DNA of 64,000 nucleotides from Rhodospirillaceae bacterium UBA1479 (GTDB lineage: Bacteria > Pseudomonadota > Alphaproteobacteria > Rhodospirillales > Casp-alpha2), in the NCBI GenBank assembly GCA_002325375.1, contig DCRZ01000010.1:104176-168175 (forward strand). The letters run 5' to 3'. Both the position numbers and the translations under genes were made by a program. Each line of letters begins with the position of its first letter. The first letter of the stretch is position 1. The notes beneath the pieces were generated by a model. The model made no database searches, was not told the origin of the DNA, and worked only from the letters and a program-made list of their open reading frames with translations. Below are positions 10,202 to 18,913 of this stretch, piece after piece.

Positions 10202-10921
10202 ATGAGACCATCGGGCCGCGCCGCCGATCAGTTGCGCGACATCGTGCTGGAGCCGGGATACGCCAAGTATGCCGAAGGATCGTGCATGGCGCGGTTCGGC
10301 GAAACCCACGTGCTCTGCGCCGCCACGGTGGAGGAACGGGTGCCCGGTTGGATGCGCGATTCCGGCAAGGGCTGGGTCACGGCGGAATACGGCATGCTGC
10401 CGCGCTCGACCCACAGCCGCACCAACCGCGAGGCCGCGCGCGGCGGGCAATCGGGCCGGACCCAGGAAATTCAGCGCCTGATCGGGCGCAGCTTGCGCGC
10501 GATCACCGATCTGAAGGCGATGGGCGAAATTCAGGTGCGCCTGGACTGCGACGTGATCCAGGCCGACGGCGGCACCCGCACGGCGGCCATCACCGGCTCC
10601 TACGTGGCGCTGCACCTGGCGTTTCAACGCTGCGTCGATCTCGGCCTCATGAAAACGATCCCGCTGACCGATCAGGTCGCCGCCGTGTCCTGCGGCATCT
10701 TCAAGGACACGCAGGTTCTCGATCTCGATTACGCCGAGGATTCCTCGGCCCAGGCCGACGCCAACTTCGTGTTCACCGGGCGCGGCGGTATCGTGGAAAT
10801 CCAGGGCACGGCCGAAGACGCGCCGTTTTCCCCGGCCCAGTTCGACGACCTGATGGCCCTGGCCCGCAAGGGCGTCGACGAATTGTGCCAGGCGCAACGC
10901 CGGGCCATCGGATTGGAATAG
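10202..10921 (+). CDS. rph: Ribonuclease PH
   Basis: Phosphorolytic 3'-5' exoribonuclease trimming tRNA 3' ends. The 239-residue protein starts MRPSGRAADQLRDIVLEPGY and shows the family run of an SxxxRxGxT-like entry, CAATVEERVPGWM, EYGMLPRSTHSR, RTQEIQRLIGRSLRA, and the catalytic-site strand RLDCDVIQADGGTRTAAITG. The length is that of E. coli RNase PH. GGGGG lies a few bases before the ATG at 10202. It heads a tight plus-strand run rph-rdgB-hemW and is divergent from hrcA. Confidence 0.96.
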   Translation: MRPSGRAADQLRDIVLEPGYAKYAEGSCMARFGETHVLCAATVEERVPGWMRDSGKGWVTAEYGMLPRSTHSRTNREAARGGQSGRTQEIQRLIGRSLRAITDLKAMGEIQVRLDCDVIQADGGTRTAAITGSYVALHLAFQRCVDLGLMKTIPLTDQVAAVSCGIFKDTQVLDLDYAEDSSAQADANFVFTGRGGIVEIQGTAEDAPFSPAQFDDLMALARKGVDELCQAQRRAIGLE

Positions 10922-10925
10922 CGGC

Positions 10926-11531
10926 ATGGCCCGGGCGTTCACGGAAGACCAACTGGTCATCGCCACACACAACCCGGGCAAACTGCGCGAAATCAGCGAT
11001 TTGCTGACGCCCTTCGGGGTCGCCGTAACCTCGGCAGGCGATTTGGGCCTGCCGGAACCCGTCGAAGACGGCGACAGCTTCAAAGCCAACGCCCTGATCA
11101 AGGCGCGGGCCGCCGCCGATGCCTCCGGCTTGCCGGCCCTGGCCGACGATTCGGGCCTTGCCGTCGATGCCCTGGGCGGGGCCCCCGGCATCCATTCGGC
11201 GCGCTGGGCCGGGCCCGAGAAGGATTTCAACGAAGCCATGGCACGGGTCTGGGAGCTGGTCCTGGAATCCGAGGACCGGCGGGCGCACTTCGTCTGCGCC
11301 CTGGCCCTGGCCTGGCCCGACGGGACGTCGGAAGTATTCGAGGGCCGGGTCGACGGCGACATCGTCTGGCCGCCCACGGGCGACAAGGGCTTCGGCTACG
11401 ATCCGATCTTCCAGCCCGAGGGCTATTTCATCACCTTCGCCGAGATGGAGCCCGCCGCCAAGCACCACATCAGCCACCGCGCCCATGCCTTCGAACAGCT
11501 GGTCGCGGCCTGTTTCAAGGGCCGAGGCTGA
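10926..11531 (+). CDS. rdgB: XTP/dITP diphosphatase (RdgB/HAM1 family)
   Basis: Hydrolyses non-canonical purine triphosphates (ITP, XTP) to keep them out of DNA and RNA. The 201-residue product has the N-terminal signature VIATHNPGKLREI, the substrate-recognition block ALADDSGLAVDALGGAPGIH with SARWAG, and the C-terminal GDKGFGYDPIFQP and HHISHRAHA motifs. The gene begins 4 bp after rph, and the order rph-rdgB-hemW is widespread in alphaproteobacteria. Confidence 0.96.
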   Translation: MARAFTEDQLVIATHNPGKLREISDLLTPFGVAVTSAGDLGLPEPVEDGDSFKANALIKARAAADASGLPALADDSGLAVDALGGAPGIHSARWAGPEKDFNEAMARVWELVLESEDRRAHFVCALALAWPDGTSEVFEGRVDGDIVWPPTGDKGFGYDPIFQPEGYFITFAEMEPAAKHHISHRAHAFEQLVAACFKGRG

Positions 11532-11541
11532 CCCCGCCGCG

Positions 11542-12693
11542 ATGACCCCCTTCGGCGTCTACGTGCATTGGCCGTTCTGCGAATCCAAATGCCCCTATTG
11601 CGACTTCAACAGCCACGTTCAGGACGCGGTTGACCAGGCGCGTTGGGCCCGGGCCCTGATCGCCGACCTGGCCCATTACGCGGCGGATACCCAAGACCGC
11701 ACCGTGACCACCGTGTTTTTCGGCGGCGGCACGCCGTCCCTGATGGCACCGGAAACCGTGGCCGCCGTGATCCAGGGCATCCGGGATCTGTGGCCCTGTG
11801 CCGAGGATCTGGAAGTCAGCCTGGAAGCCAATCCGTCGAGCGCGGAAATCGCGGCCTTTCCCGACCTCAAGGCCGCCGGGGTGACACGGCTGTCGGTCGG
11901 CGTGCAATCCTTCGACGACGCGGCGCTTTCCGCCCTCGGCCGCCGTCACGACGCCCAGGCGGCGCGCCGGGCCCTGGTCGGCGCGCGCGATCATTTTGAA
12001 GAGTTCTCGTTTGATCTTATTTACGCAAGGCCTGAACAAACAAAGGATAAATGGCGGCAGGAACTGCGGGAGGCCCTGACCTTCGCCGGGCCGCACCTGT
12101 CGTTCTATCAATTGACCATCGAATCCGGCACGCCCTTCCACAAGGACGGCGTGAAGGCCGCCGAGGGCGAATTGGGCGCGGCCCTGTTCGACATCACGCA
12201 AGAGGTTCTGGGCGAAGCCGGCCTGCCGGCCTATGAGATTTCCAACCATGCCCGCCCGGGCCACGAATGCCGCCACAACCTGAACATCTGGCGCGGCTGG
12301 GATTATGTCGGCGTCGGACCCGGGGCGCACGGCCGCCTGGCCCTGTCGGGCGACGGCGCGGTCCGGGACTGGGGCACCCATCAGGTCCATAGCCCTGAAC
12401 GCTGGCTGAGCCTGGTCGAATCCAAGGGCCACGGTACGGCCAAAAGGCGGCTTCTGGACGACGGCGACCGCGCGGAAGAGCGCGTCATCATGGGCCTGCG
12501 CCTGACCGAGGGCATCGACCGTACCCGTTTTCAGGCCCAGACCGGGCGCGACGTGCTGACCCTGATCAATCCGTCGAAGCTCGCTTATGCGGTCGGTGCC
12601 GGTTACGTGGACCTGGACAAAACGCGCATCGCCGCCACCGCCGAGGGGCGGCTCCGGCTCAACAGCTTGTTGGCTTCGCTGCTGGCGACGTAA
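11542..12693 (+). CDS. hemW: Radical SAM haem chaperone HemW (HemN-like)
   Basis: The 383-residue protein begins MTPFGVYVHWPFCESKCPYC, with the CxxxCxxC radical-SAM cluster motif followed by DFNSH. It lacks the extra cysteine of true coproporphyrinogen dehydrogenase (HemN), which points to HemW, a haem-binding chaperone. GGGTPSL and SVGVQSFDD are standard radical-SAM elements. The usual HNxxYW haem motif appears here as HNLNIW, with Ile for Tyr. The start at ATG 11542 gives the canonical N-terminus; the frame is open upstream through rdgB, but that is only shadow. Confidence 0.9.
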   Translation: MTPFGVYVHWPFCESKCPYCDFNSHVQDAVDQARWARALIADLAHYAADTQDRTVTTVFFGGGTPSLMAPETVAAVIQGIRDLWPCAEDLEVSLEANPSSAEIAAFPDLKAAGVTRLSVGVQSFDDAALSALGRRHDAQAARRALVGARDHFEEFSFDLIYARPEQTKDKWRQELREALTFAGPHLSFYQLTIESGTPFHKDGVKAAEGELGAALFDITQEVLGEAGLPAYEISNHARPGHECRHNLNIWRGWDYVGVGPGAHGRLALSGDGAVRDWGTHQVHSPERWLSLVESKGHGTAKRRLLDDGDRAEERVIMGLRLTEGIDRTRFQAQTGRDVLTLINPSKLAYAVGAGYVDLDKTRIAATAEGRLRLNSLLASLLAT

Positions 12694-12710
12694 TCGGGTC
12701 TGCCGGTTCG

Positions 12711-14147
12711 CTAATTGGTGATCGCCTGGAAGGTCGCCGGCGCCTTGTCGATGACCACCGCGCCCCGCTGGCGGACCTGAAGAATGGCAAGGCCCCGTTC
12801 CGAGGTGCCGTCGGGCAGGAAGCGGAAGATGCCGTCGCGCCCGGCGAAGCCGTTGGGATTGGCGATCAATTTGGCCGTAAACCGGTCGGGCCCGGGCAAT
12901 TGGGCCAGCACGGCGGCGAGCGCCGCCGCGTCATAGGCGATGGTCGCAAGCCGCGGCGGCGCTTCACCGTAGACGTCCTGATATTCCTTTTCGAACCCGG
13001 CGCGCGGGCCCGGCGGCGGGGCGGCGTACCAGCCGCCGACCAGGGCCGGCTCGGCGCCGATGCCCGGCTCGTCCCATTGTCCGGTACCGAGCATCCGCAC
13101 CTTGTTGGGGTCTATGTCGTAGAACGGCAGCAAGGCCGCGATCGCCTGCAAGCGCTTGCCGCCGTCGGCGACCAGAAGCGCGTCATAGGGCAGATCGCCC
13201 ATGGTCTGTAAATTCTCCAGGCGCGCCAGGGCAGCCTTGGAAACTTCGTCCTCCTTGCCCTCCAGCTCTTTCTTCTGATTGAGCAGGGTCTGGCGGCGGA
13301 ATTCGTAATCGGCCATGTCGCGGACCACGGCGGAGAAATCGTCGGCGTCGGGATTGTAGACCTCAAGCCGGGCGATCTCGCCGCCGGCGCGGCCGACGGC
13401 GGCCTTGAAGGCATCCAGCACCGTGCGGCCATAGGCATTGTCCGGCGCCATGGCGGCGAACCGCACGACCCCCCGTTCACGGGCGAAGGAGATCACCCGC
13501 GCGACCTGGGCGCGGGGCAGAAAGCCGAGGGTAAAAACCCCGTCACCGGCGACCGAACGGTCCGAGGAAAAGGCGATCACGGGGACACCGGCCTGGCGCG
13601 CGACGGCGGCGGCCCCGCGCACGTTGGCCGACAGCAACGGGCCCAGGATCAGCCGCGCCCCGTCGCCGATCGCGAGCTGCGCCGCCTCGGCCGCGCCTTC
13701 GGGCGTGCCGCGGGTGTCGTGAGTCAAAAGCTTGAACTTGTCGTCGGCGAAGGAAAACAGCGCCATCTGCGCCGCGTTCAACAACGCCTGGCCGACGCCC
13801 GCGTTCTGCCCCGACAGCGGCAACAGCAGGGCGACCCGGACCGCGCCGTCGTCGGGGGCGGTGATGGTCGTGGTCTGAGCCTGGGCCGGTTCCGCCGGGG
13901 CGGCCTGGGTCAGGGGCGGCGGGGCCGGGCGTGGCACCGGCGTCACCGCATAGGTCGGCGGCGGCGGCGTGCGCGGACCCGAGACGATGGGCCGGGACGG
14001 CGCCTCCGACTTGGACTTGCCGCCTTGAATTAACCCGCCGAATGACGAAGATTGGCACGCGGCCAACAACGGCAGCACCATCACGGCCAGGGCGATCACG
14101 GCCACGACCGGGCGCGAAAGGGCGTTTTGCGAATATGACCTGTTCAT
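12711..14147 (-). CDS. lpoA: LpoA/LppC-like lipoprotein, periplasmic-binding-protein fold
   Basis: A 478-residue lipoprotein with lipobox LLAAC (Cys31) and a Pro-rich linker to about residue 95. A type-I periplasmic-binding fold of the LppC/LpoA kind follows, starting VRVALLLPLSGQNAGVGQ. In E. coli LpoA is an outer-membrane activator of PBP1A. This protein lacks the roughly 300-residue N-terminal TPR-like domain of E. coli LpoA, so PBP activation is inferred from family and neighbours (rsmI, yraN and a dolP-like gene, as in E. coli). The start at 14147 (MNRSYSQNALSRP) gives a sensible signal peptide; it overlaps the divergent rsmI start by 13 bp. Confidence 0.75.
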   Translation of the reverse strand: MNRSYSQNALSRPVVAVIALAVMVLPLLAACQSSSFGGLIQGGKSKSEAPSRPIVSGPRTPPPPTYAVTPVPRPAPPPLTQAAPAEPAQAQTTTITAPDDGAVRVALLLPLSGQNAGVGQALLNAAQMALFSFADDKFKLLTHDTRGTPEGAAEAAQLAIGDGARLILGPLLSANVRGAAAVARQAGVPVIAFSSDRSVAGDGVFTLGFLPRAQVARVISFARERGVVRFAAMAPDNAYGRTVLDAFKAAVGRAGGEIARLEVYNPDADDFSAVVRDMADYEFRRQTLLNQKKELEGKEDEVSKAALARLENLQTMGDLPYDALLVADGGKRLQAIAALLPFYDIDPNKVRMLGTGQWDEPGIGAEPALVGGWYAAPPPGPRAGFEKEYQDVYGEAPPRLATIAYDAAALAAVLAQLPGPDRFTAKLIANPNGFAGRDGIFRFLPDGTSERGLAILQVRQRGAVVIDKAPATFQAITN

Positions 14148-15064
14148 CCGATGATCCGCCGGAAATTGCTGCCAAGGACGTGCGGGCGCCGGACGGCGCC
14201 CCGTTGGAGGCCGCACTGTATCTGGTCTCGACACCCATCGGCAACGCCGGAGACATCAGCACCCGGGCGCACGACGTTCTCGCCCGCGCCGATCTGATCG
14301 CCTGCGAGGACACCCGGGTGACCGGCAAACTGCTGATGATCCTGGGCATCAAGCGCGGCGACAGCGGTCGCCTGCTTGCCTATCACGATCACAACGCGGC
14401 CCACCGCCGGCCGCAGATCATGGAACGCATCAAAAGCGGCGGCAGCGTGGCGTTGGTATCGGACGCCGGCACGCCCCTGGTCTCCGACCCGGGTTACAAG
14501 CTGGTCGCCGCCTGTGTCGAAGAGGGCGTTGCCGTGACCGCCGTGCCGGGACCGTCGGCGCCGCTGATGGCGTTGACCCTGTCGGGCCTGCCGACGGACC
14601 GTTTCTTCTTTCAGGGCTTCCTGCCCGCCAAGGGGGCGGCCCGGCGCACGGCCCTGGCGGAAATCTCCGCCGTGCCGGCGACCCTTATCTTCATGGAATC
14701 GGGGCCGCGCCTGGCTGCGTCCCTGGCCGACATGGCCCAGGTCCTGGGCCCCCGCCCGGCCGCCGTGGCCCGTGAGCTGACCAAGAAATTCGAAGAAGTT
14801 CGACGCGGCACGCTGGACGACCTGGCCGCCCATTATGCCGAGGCCGGCCCGCCCCGGGGCGAGATCTGCGTCGTCACCGGCCCGCCCGGCGCCGAGGCCC
14901 AGGCGACGGCGGCGGACATCGACGCCTTGCTGACCGAGGCCCTGGCCAAGGGCTCGGTCAAGGACGCCGCGGCCGAGGTCGCGGCGCGCACGGGCCAACC
15001 GCGCAAGGCCGTCTATGCCCGGGCGCTGGAGCTGAAGCGGGCCCCGGCGCACAAACCCGGATGA
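14135..15064 (+). CDS. rsmI: 16S rRNA (cytidine1402-2'-O)-methyltransferase
   Basis: Methylates the ribose of C1402 in the 30S decoding centre, using S-adenosylmethionine. The 309-residue protein has the tetrapyrrole-methylase-fold signature LYLVSTPIGNAGDISTRA, then LIACEDTRVTGKLL, ALVSDAGTPLVSDPGYKLV and VPGPSAPLMALTLSGLP. The ATG at 14135 places the start 13 bp inside the divergent lpoA-like start; an internal GTG about 45 bp later is possible but would be short. It overlaps yraN by the ATGA quartet at its end. Confidence 0.93.
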   Translation: MTCSSDDPPEIAAKDVRAPDGAPLEAALYLVSTPIGNAGDISTRAHDVLARADLIACEDTRVTGKLLMILGIKRGDSGRLLAYHDHNAAHRRPQIMERIKSGGSVALVSDAGTPLVSDPGYKLVAACVEEGVAVTAVPGPSAPLMALTLSGLPTDRFFFQGFLPAKGAARRTALAEISAVPATLIFMESGPRLAASLADMAQVLGPRPAAVARELTKKFEEVRRGTLDDLAAHYAEAGPPRGEICVVTGPPGAEAQATAADIDALLTEALAKGSVKDAAAEVAARTGQPRKAVYARALELKRAPAHKPG

Positions 15065-15447
15065 CCCGGGCCGCGCCCGGCACGGACGGCCGCCGCCGCG
15101 CCGAAAGACGGGGCCGCGGGGCGGAGGCGCTGGCGGCCTTGCTGCTGATCCTAAAGGGCCATCGCATCCTGGCCCGCCGGGCGCGCACGCCCGCGGGCGA
15201 GATCGACCTGATCGCGCGACGGGGACGGGTCCTGGTGTTCGCCGAGATCAAGGCGCGGGCCAGCCTGGAGACCGGCACCGAGGCCCTGGCCCCCCGCCAG
15301 CGGGGCCGCATCCTGCGCGCCGCCGAGGCCTTCATGCGCACGCGCCCCGACCTGGCCGGCCTGGACTGGCGATTCGATCTGATCGTGGTCGCCGGGGGCT
15401 GGCGGCTGAAACACCTGAAGGACGCCTGGCGGCCCGGCCTGGGCTGA
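15061..15447 (+). CDS. yraN: YraN/UPF0102 endonuclease-like protein
   Basis: A small, very basic 128-residue protein with the UPF0102 restriction-endonuclease-like core: RGRGAEALAALLL, GHRILARRARTPAGEIDLI and VFAEIKAR (Glu and Lys of the D/ExK active site), ending RFDLIVV. The family is suspected of DNA processing, but no clear function is known. Coupled to rsmI by a 4-bp overlap, as in many proteobacteria. Confidence 0.9.
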   Translation: MTRAAPGTDGRRRAERRGRGAEALAALLLILKGHRILARRARTPAGEIDLIARRGRVLVFAEIKARASLETGTEALAPRQRGRILRAAEAFMRTRPDLAGLDWRFDLIVVAGGWRLKHLKDAWRPGLG

Positions 15448-15594
15448 CCCCAGTGCCATGAAAACCGCATATTCCATCCCTTATCCTGTGTCTTTATCCC
15501 CGGAAGCCCGCGCCAGAGAATTTGTCGCCGGCCCGGACCGGCGCTAGAATGCCCGCCGACCGGGGACCGTCCAATGCAGGAGATATCAAGCACC

Positions 15595-16269
15595 ATGGCC
15601 GCACCAATTCGACCGTCCCGCGCGACCCCCCAAGCCACCCCTGCCCTGCCCCGCGTGTTTGCCGCGCTGCTGTTGCTGGGCGCCGCGACCGGGTTGACCG
15701 GCTGTGTCGGCGCCGCCGTCGGCGCGGGGGCGACCGTAGGTGTCGCCGCCATGGACGACCGGGGCGTGCAGGGCGTGGCCCGCGACGCCGGCCTGGCCAC
15801 GCGGGTGCGCGGCAAATGGCTGAACTACGACCTGGAAACCGGCGACACGCTCGCCGTCGACGGCAGCGTCAAGGTCTACAACCGCCGCGCCATGTTGACC
15901 GGCACGGTCAAGACCGAGGACATCCGCGCCAAGGCCGTGCGCCTGACCTGGGAGGTCGAGGGCATCGAGGAAGTGATCAACGAACTGGCCGTCGGCGACA
16001 CGTCGCTGTCTGATTCGGCGATCGACAGTTGGATTTCGGCCCAGTTGACGGCCAAATTGACCTTCGACAAGGACGTCCAGGCCATCAACTACATCATCGA
16101 GACGGAAAACGCCGTGGTCTACCTGCTGGGCGCCGCGCAAAGCCGGGCCGAGCTCGACCGCGTGCTGGGCCATGCCCGGGGCATTTCCCGGGTCCGCGAC
16201 GTGATCAGCCATGTCCGCATCAAGGCCCCCGAAGCCCCCGCCGCCGATCAACCCAAGAAGGCGTCCTGA
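15595..16269 (+). CDS. BON-domain lipoprotein, DolP/YraP-like
   Basis: A 224-residue lipoprotein with lipobox LTGC at the end of a hydrophobic signal, then a small Gly/Ala segment. Two BON domains follow at about residues 60-130 and 140-210 (VYNRRAMLTGTVKTEDI and VVYLLGAAQSRAELDRVLGH). DolP in E. coli binds anionic phospholipid and supports BAM-dependent envelope integrity, and is encoded near rsmI, lpoA and yraN as here. The ATG at 15595 follows an AGGAG and gives a normal signal peptide; the ATG at 15574 is the alternative. Next gene begins 3 bp later. Confidence 0.82.
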   Translation: MAAPIRPSRATPQATPALPRVFAALLLLGAATGLTGCVGAAVGAGATVGVAAMDDRGVQGVARDAGLATRVRGKWLNYDLETGDTLAVDGSVKVYNRRAMLTGTVKTEDIRAKAVRLTWEVEGIEEVINELAVGDTSLSDSAIDSWISAQLTAKLTFDKDVQAINYIIETENAVVYLLGAAQSRAELDRVLGHARGISRVRDVISHVRIKAPEAPAADQPKKAS

Positions 16270-16272
16270 GCC

Positions 16273-17121
16273 ATGGCCGGCAATCCCGGCATCCTGGCGG
16301 ACGACGTGCGGCGCGCGCTCGGCGAGATCGGCCGCCGGGACGACGCCGACTTTCCCATCGCCGACGCCGCCCTGCATCTGGCGGCGGCGCGTCTGCCGGG
16401 TCTCAACCTGGGGCCATATGAACGCCATTTTGCGCGCCTGGCCAAGGAAGTCGCCGATTACGCCGGCCCCGGCACGCCGACCCTGGCGGACCAATACGAA
16501 GCCCTGATCCAGGTCATCGACCGGCGCTACGGATACGGCGGCAACGAAAGCGTGTTCGAAGACCTGGACGCCGCCAACCTGGCGCGGGTCATCGACACCC
16601 GGCGCGGCCTGCCGGTGGCCCTCGGCATCGTCTACATGGAAGTCTGCAACCGCCTGGGCTGGTCCCTGGTCGGTCTGGATTTTCCGGGCCGCTTCCTGGT
16701 CCGCCTGGAGGATGCCGGCGGGCGCATGATCCTCGACCTGTTCGAAGGCGGGCGCGAACTGATGCCGCCGGACCTGCGCGGCATGTTGAAGACCATGGCC
16801 GGGGCCGATGCCGAACTGCATCCGCGCTATCTTTCTGAAATGACGGCGCGCCAAGTCGTGCTGCGCCTGGAGGACAATATCCGCGTGCGCCAGATGCAGC
16901 GGGGCGAACTGGCCGACGCCGCCGACACGATTTCCCTGATGCTGCTGATCGCCCCCGATACCGGGCATCTGTGGCGCGAAGCCGGAATCGTCAACGCGCG
17001 GCTCGACCGTGTCGCCCGCGCCGTCGAGGCGCTGGAAGAATACCTCAAGCGCGCCCCCGGCGAGGAAAACGGCTATGAGGCGTCCTTGCTGTTGCAGGAA
17101 TTGCGGGCCAAGTTAAATTAA
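16273..17121 (+). CDS. SirB1-type transglutaminase-like/TPR protein
   Basis: A 282-residue protein of the SirB1/UPF0162 family. The N-terminal two-thirds has the transglutaminase-like region (DRRYGYGGNESVFEDLDAA, then RRGLPVALGIVYMEVCNRLG, VGLDFPGRFLVRL). A C-terminal helical repeat follows (ADTISLMLLIAPDTGHLWRE, AVEALEEYLKRAPG). No catalytic role is established; family members are common near release-factor or envelope genes. Only three bases separate it from the BON lipoprotein. Confidence 0.85.
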   Translation: MAGNPGILADDVRRALGEIGRRDDADFPIADAALHLAAARLPGLNLGPYERHFARLAKEVADYAGPGTPTLADQYEALIQVIDRRYGYGGNESVFEDLDAANLARVIDTRRGLPVALGIVYMEVCNRLGWSLVGLDFPGRFLVRLEDAGGRMILDLFEGGRELMPPDLRGMLKTMAGADAELHPRYLSEMTARQVVLRLEDNIRVRQMQRGELADAADTISLMLLIAPDTGHLWREAGIVNARLDRVARAVEALEEYLKRAPGEENGYEASLLLQELRAKLN

Positions 17122-17176
17122 CCGGCCGGCCCCTGCTGCACGCTCCCCCAATCGGCCGAAGGATAAGGATTTTCCC

Positions 17177-18115
17177 ATGGCGCTTACCGTGGCCATTCAG
17201 ATGGACCATGTGTCGTCCATCGACATCACCGGCGACAGCACCTTCGTTCTGGCGCTGGAGGCGCAACGCCGCGGCCACAAGCTGCTGCATTATCTGCCGG
17301 GGGACCTCGCCTACCACCACGGCCGGGTGACCGCCTGGGCCGAACCCATGGAGGTGCGGCGCGAGGCCGGCAACCATTTCACCCTGGGCGCGAAATCGCG
17401 CATCGATCTGGCCGACACGGACGTCGTCCTGATGCGCCAGGACCCGCCCTTCGACATGGCCTATATCACGGCGACGCATCTGCTGGAGATGGTTCATCCC
17501 AAGACCCTGGTGGTGAACAACCCGGCCGAGGTGCGCAACGCGCCGGAGAAACTGTTCGTCACCCGCTTCGCCCAATTCATGCCGCCGACCCTGATCGCGA
17601 CCAACCGCCAAGACATCCTGGCCTTTCGGGAAGAACACAAGGACATCATCGTCAAGCCGCTGTACGGCAACGGCGGGGCGGGCGTGTTCCACATCACGCC
17701 GGGCGACGAGAACCTGAATTCGCTGCTGGAGATGTTCACCGAGATGTTCCGCGAGCCGGTCATCGTCCAGGCCTACCTGAAGGACGTGCGCCAGGGCGAT
17801 AAGCGCATCATCCTGATCGACGGCGAAGTCGCCGGCGCCGTCAACCGGGTCCCGGCGGCGGGAGAAAGCCGGTCCAACATGCATGTCGGCGGCAAGCCGC
17901 TGAAGTCCGAACTGACCGAACGCGAACGCGACATCTGCGCCGCCTTGGCGCCGGAGCTGAAGGCCCGCGGCCTGATCTTCGTCGGCATCGACGTGATCGG
18001 CGGCTACCTGACCGAAATCAACGTGACCTCGCCGACGGGGCTGCAGGAAATCAACCGCTTCGACGGCGTCAGCCTGGAAAGCGACATCTGGGACGCCATC
18101 GAGGCCCGGCTTTAG
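17177..18115 (+). CDS. gshB: Glutathione synthetase
   Basis: Second step of glutathione synthesis: gamma-glutamylcysteine + glycine + ATP. The 312-residue ATP-grasp protein matches GshB throughout: VAIQMDHVSSIDITGDSTF at the N-terminus, DVVLMRQDPPFDMAYI, KPLYGNGGAGVFHI (ATP loop), IILIDGEVAGAVNRVP and EINVTSPTGLQEI at the magnesium site. Length is close to the 316 residues of E. coli GshB. AAGGATAAGGA precedes the ATG at 17177. Confidence 0.97.
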   Translation: MALTVAIQMDHVSSIDITGDSTFVLALEAQRRGHKLLHYLPGDLAYHHGRVTAWAEPMEVRREAGNHFTLGAKSRIDLADTDVVLMRQDPPFDMAYITATHLLEMVHPKTLVVNNPAEVRNAPEKLFVTRFAQFMPPTLIATNRQDILAFREEHKDIIVKPLYGNGGAGVFHITPGDENLNSLLEMFTEMFREPVIVQAYLKDVRQGDKRIILIDGEVAGAVNRVPAAGESRSNMHVGGKPLKSELTERERDICAALAPELKARGLIFVGIDVIGGYLTEINVTSPTGLQEINRFDGVSLESDIWDAIEARL

Positions 18116-18147
18116 GCCGCGACAAGAAACGCAAAGGGAGAAACGCA

Positions 18148-18909
18148 ATGGCGCTTATTGAAGGAATGGTCGAGGTGCCGACCAAGTACGGGCGCATGCC
18201 GTCCTTCGCCGCGCGGCCCGACACGGGCGGGCCGTTTCCGGCGATCATTTTCTACATGGACGCGCCGGGCTTCCGCGAGGAACTCTGCAACATGGCCCGA
18301 CGCATCGCCAAGGCGGGTTATTACTGCATCCTGCCGGACATGTATTACCGGCTCGGCACCCTGCGCCTCGACAACACCCGGCGCACGGAAGCCATGACCA
18401 ATGTGTGGCGGGAAGCGATGAATTCCCTGACCAATGCCGACGTAACCGACGACACCGCGGGCATTCTCGCCTTCCTCGACGCCCAGGCCGATGTCGCCGC
18501 CGGGCCGGTCGGCTGTGTCGGCTATTGCATGAGCGGGCGTTACGTCACCACCGTCGCCGGGCGCTTCCCGACGCGCATCAAGGCGTCGGCCAGCATGTAC
18601 GGGGTCGGCATCGTCACGGACAAGGAAGACAGCCCGCATCTTCTGTTGGATCAGGTTCAGGGCGAATTGCTGTTCATCTTCGCCGAGACGGACGCCCACG
18701 TGCCGCAGGCGACGGTCGAGGCCCTGAAGAAGGCGATCAAGAAGACCGGCGTGAAGGCGACCGTCCTGCAGCTCAAGGGCACGCAGCACGGCTTCCAGTT
18801 CGCCGAACGCCTTGTCTATACACCGGTACAGGCGGAGGCCGCCTGGGACAAGCTGTTCGCCCTGTGGGACCGCAACCTGAAAAAAACCGCTCCGGCGAAG
18901 CGCAAATAG
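18148..18909 (+). CDS. Dienelactone hydrolase family protein
   Basis: A 253-residue alpha/beta-hydrolase of the dienelactone hydrolase type. The nucleophile elbow is GYCMSGRY (Cys rather than Ser, as in DLH). The acid is probably in IFAETDAHVP and the histidine in GTQHGFQF. Such enzymes cleave dienelactone in aromatic degradation, but most genomic copies far from catechol genes have unknown substrates, and no such genes are here. GGGAG lies ahead of the ATG. It shares strand with gshB and the following phosphatase gene. Confidence 0.85.
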   Translation: MALIEGMVEVPTKYGRMPSFAARPDTGGPFPAIIFYMDAPGFREELCNMARRIAKAGYYCILPDMYYRLGTLRLDNTRRTEAMTNVWREAMNSLTNADVTDDTAGILAFLDAQADVAAGPVGCVGYCMSGRYVTTVAGRFPTRIKASASMYGVGIVTDKEDSPHLLLDQVQGELLFIFAETDAHVPQATVEALKKAIKKTGVKATVLQLKGTQHGFQFAERLVYTPVQAEAAWDKLFALWDRNLKKTAPAKRK

Positions 18910-18913
18910 CATC

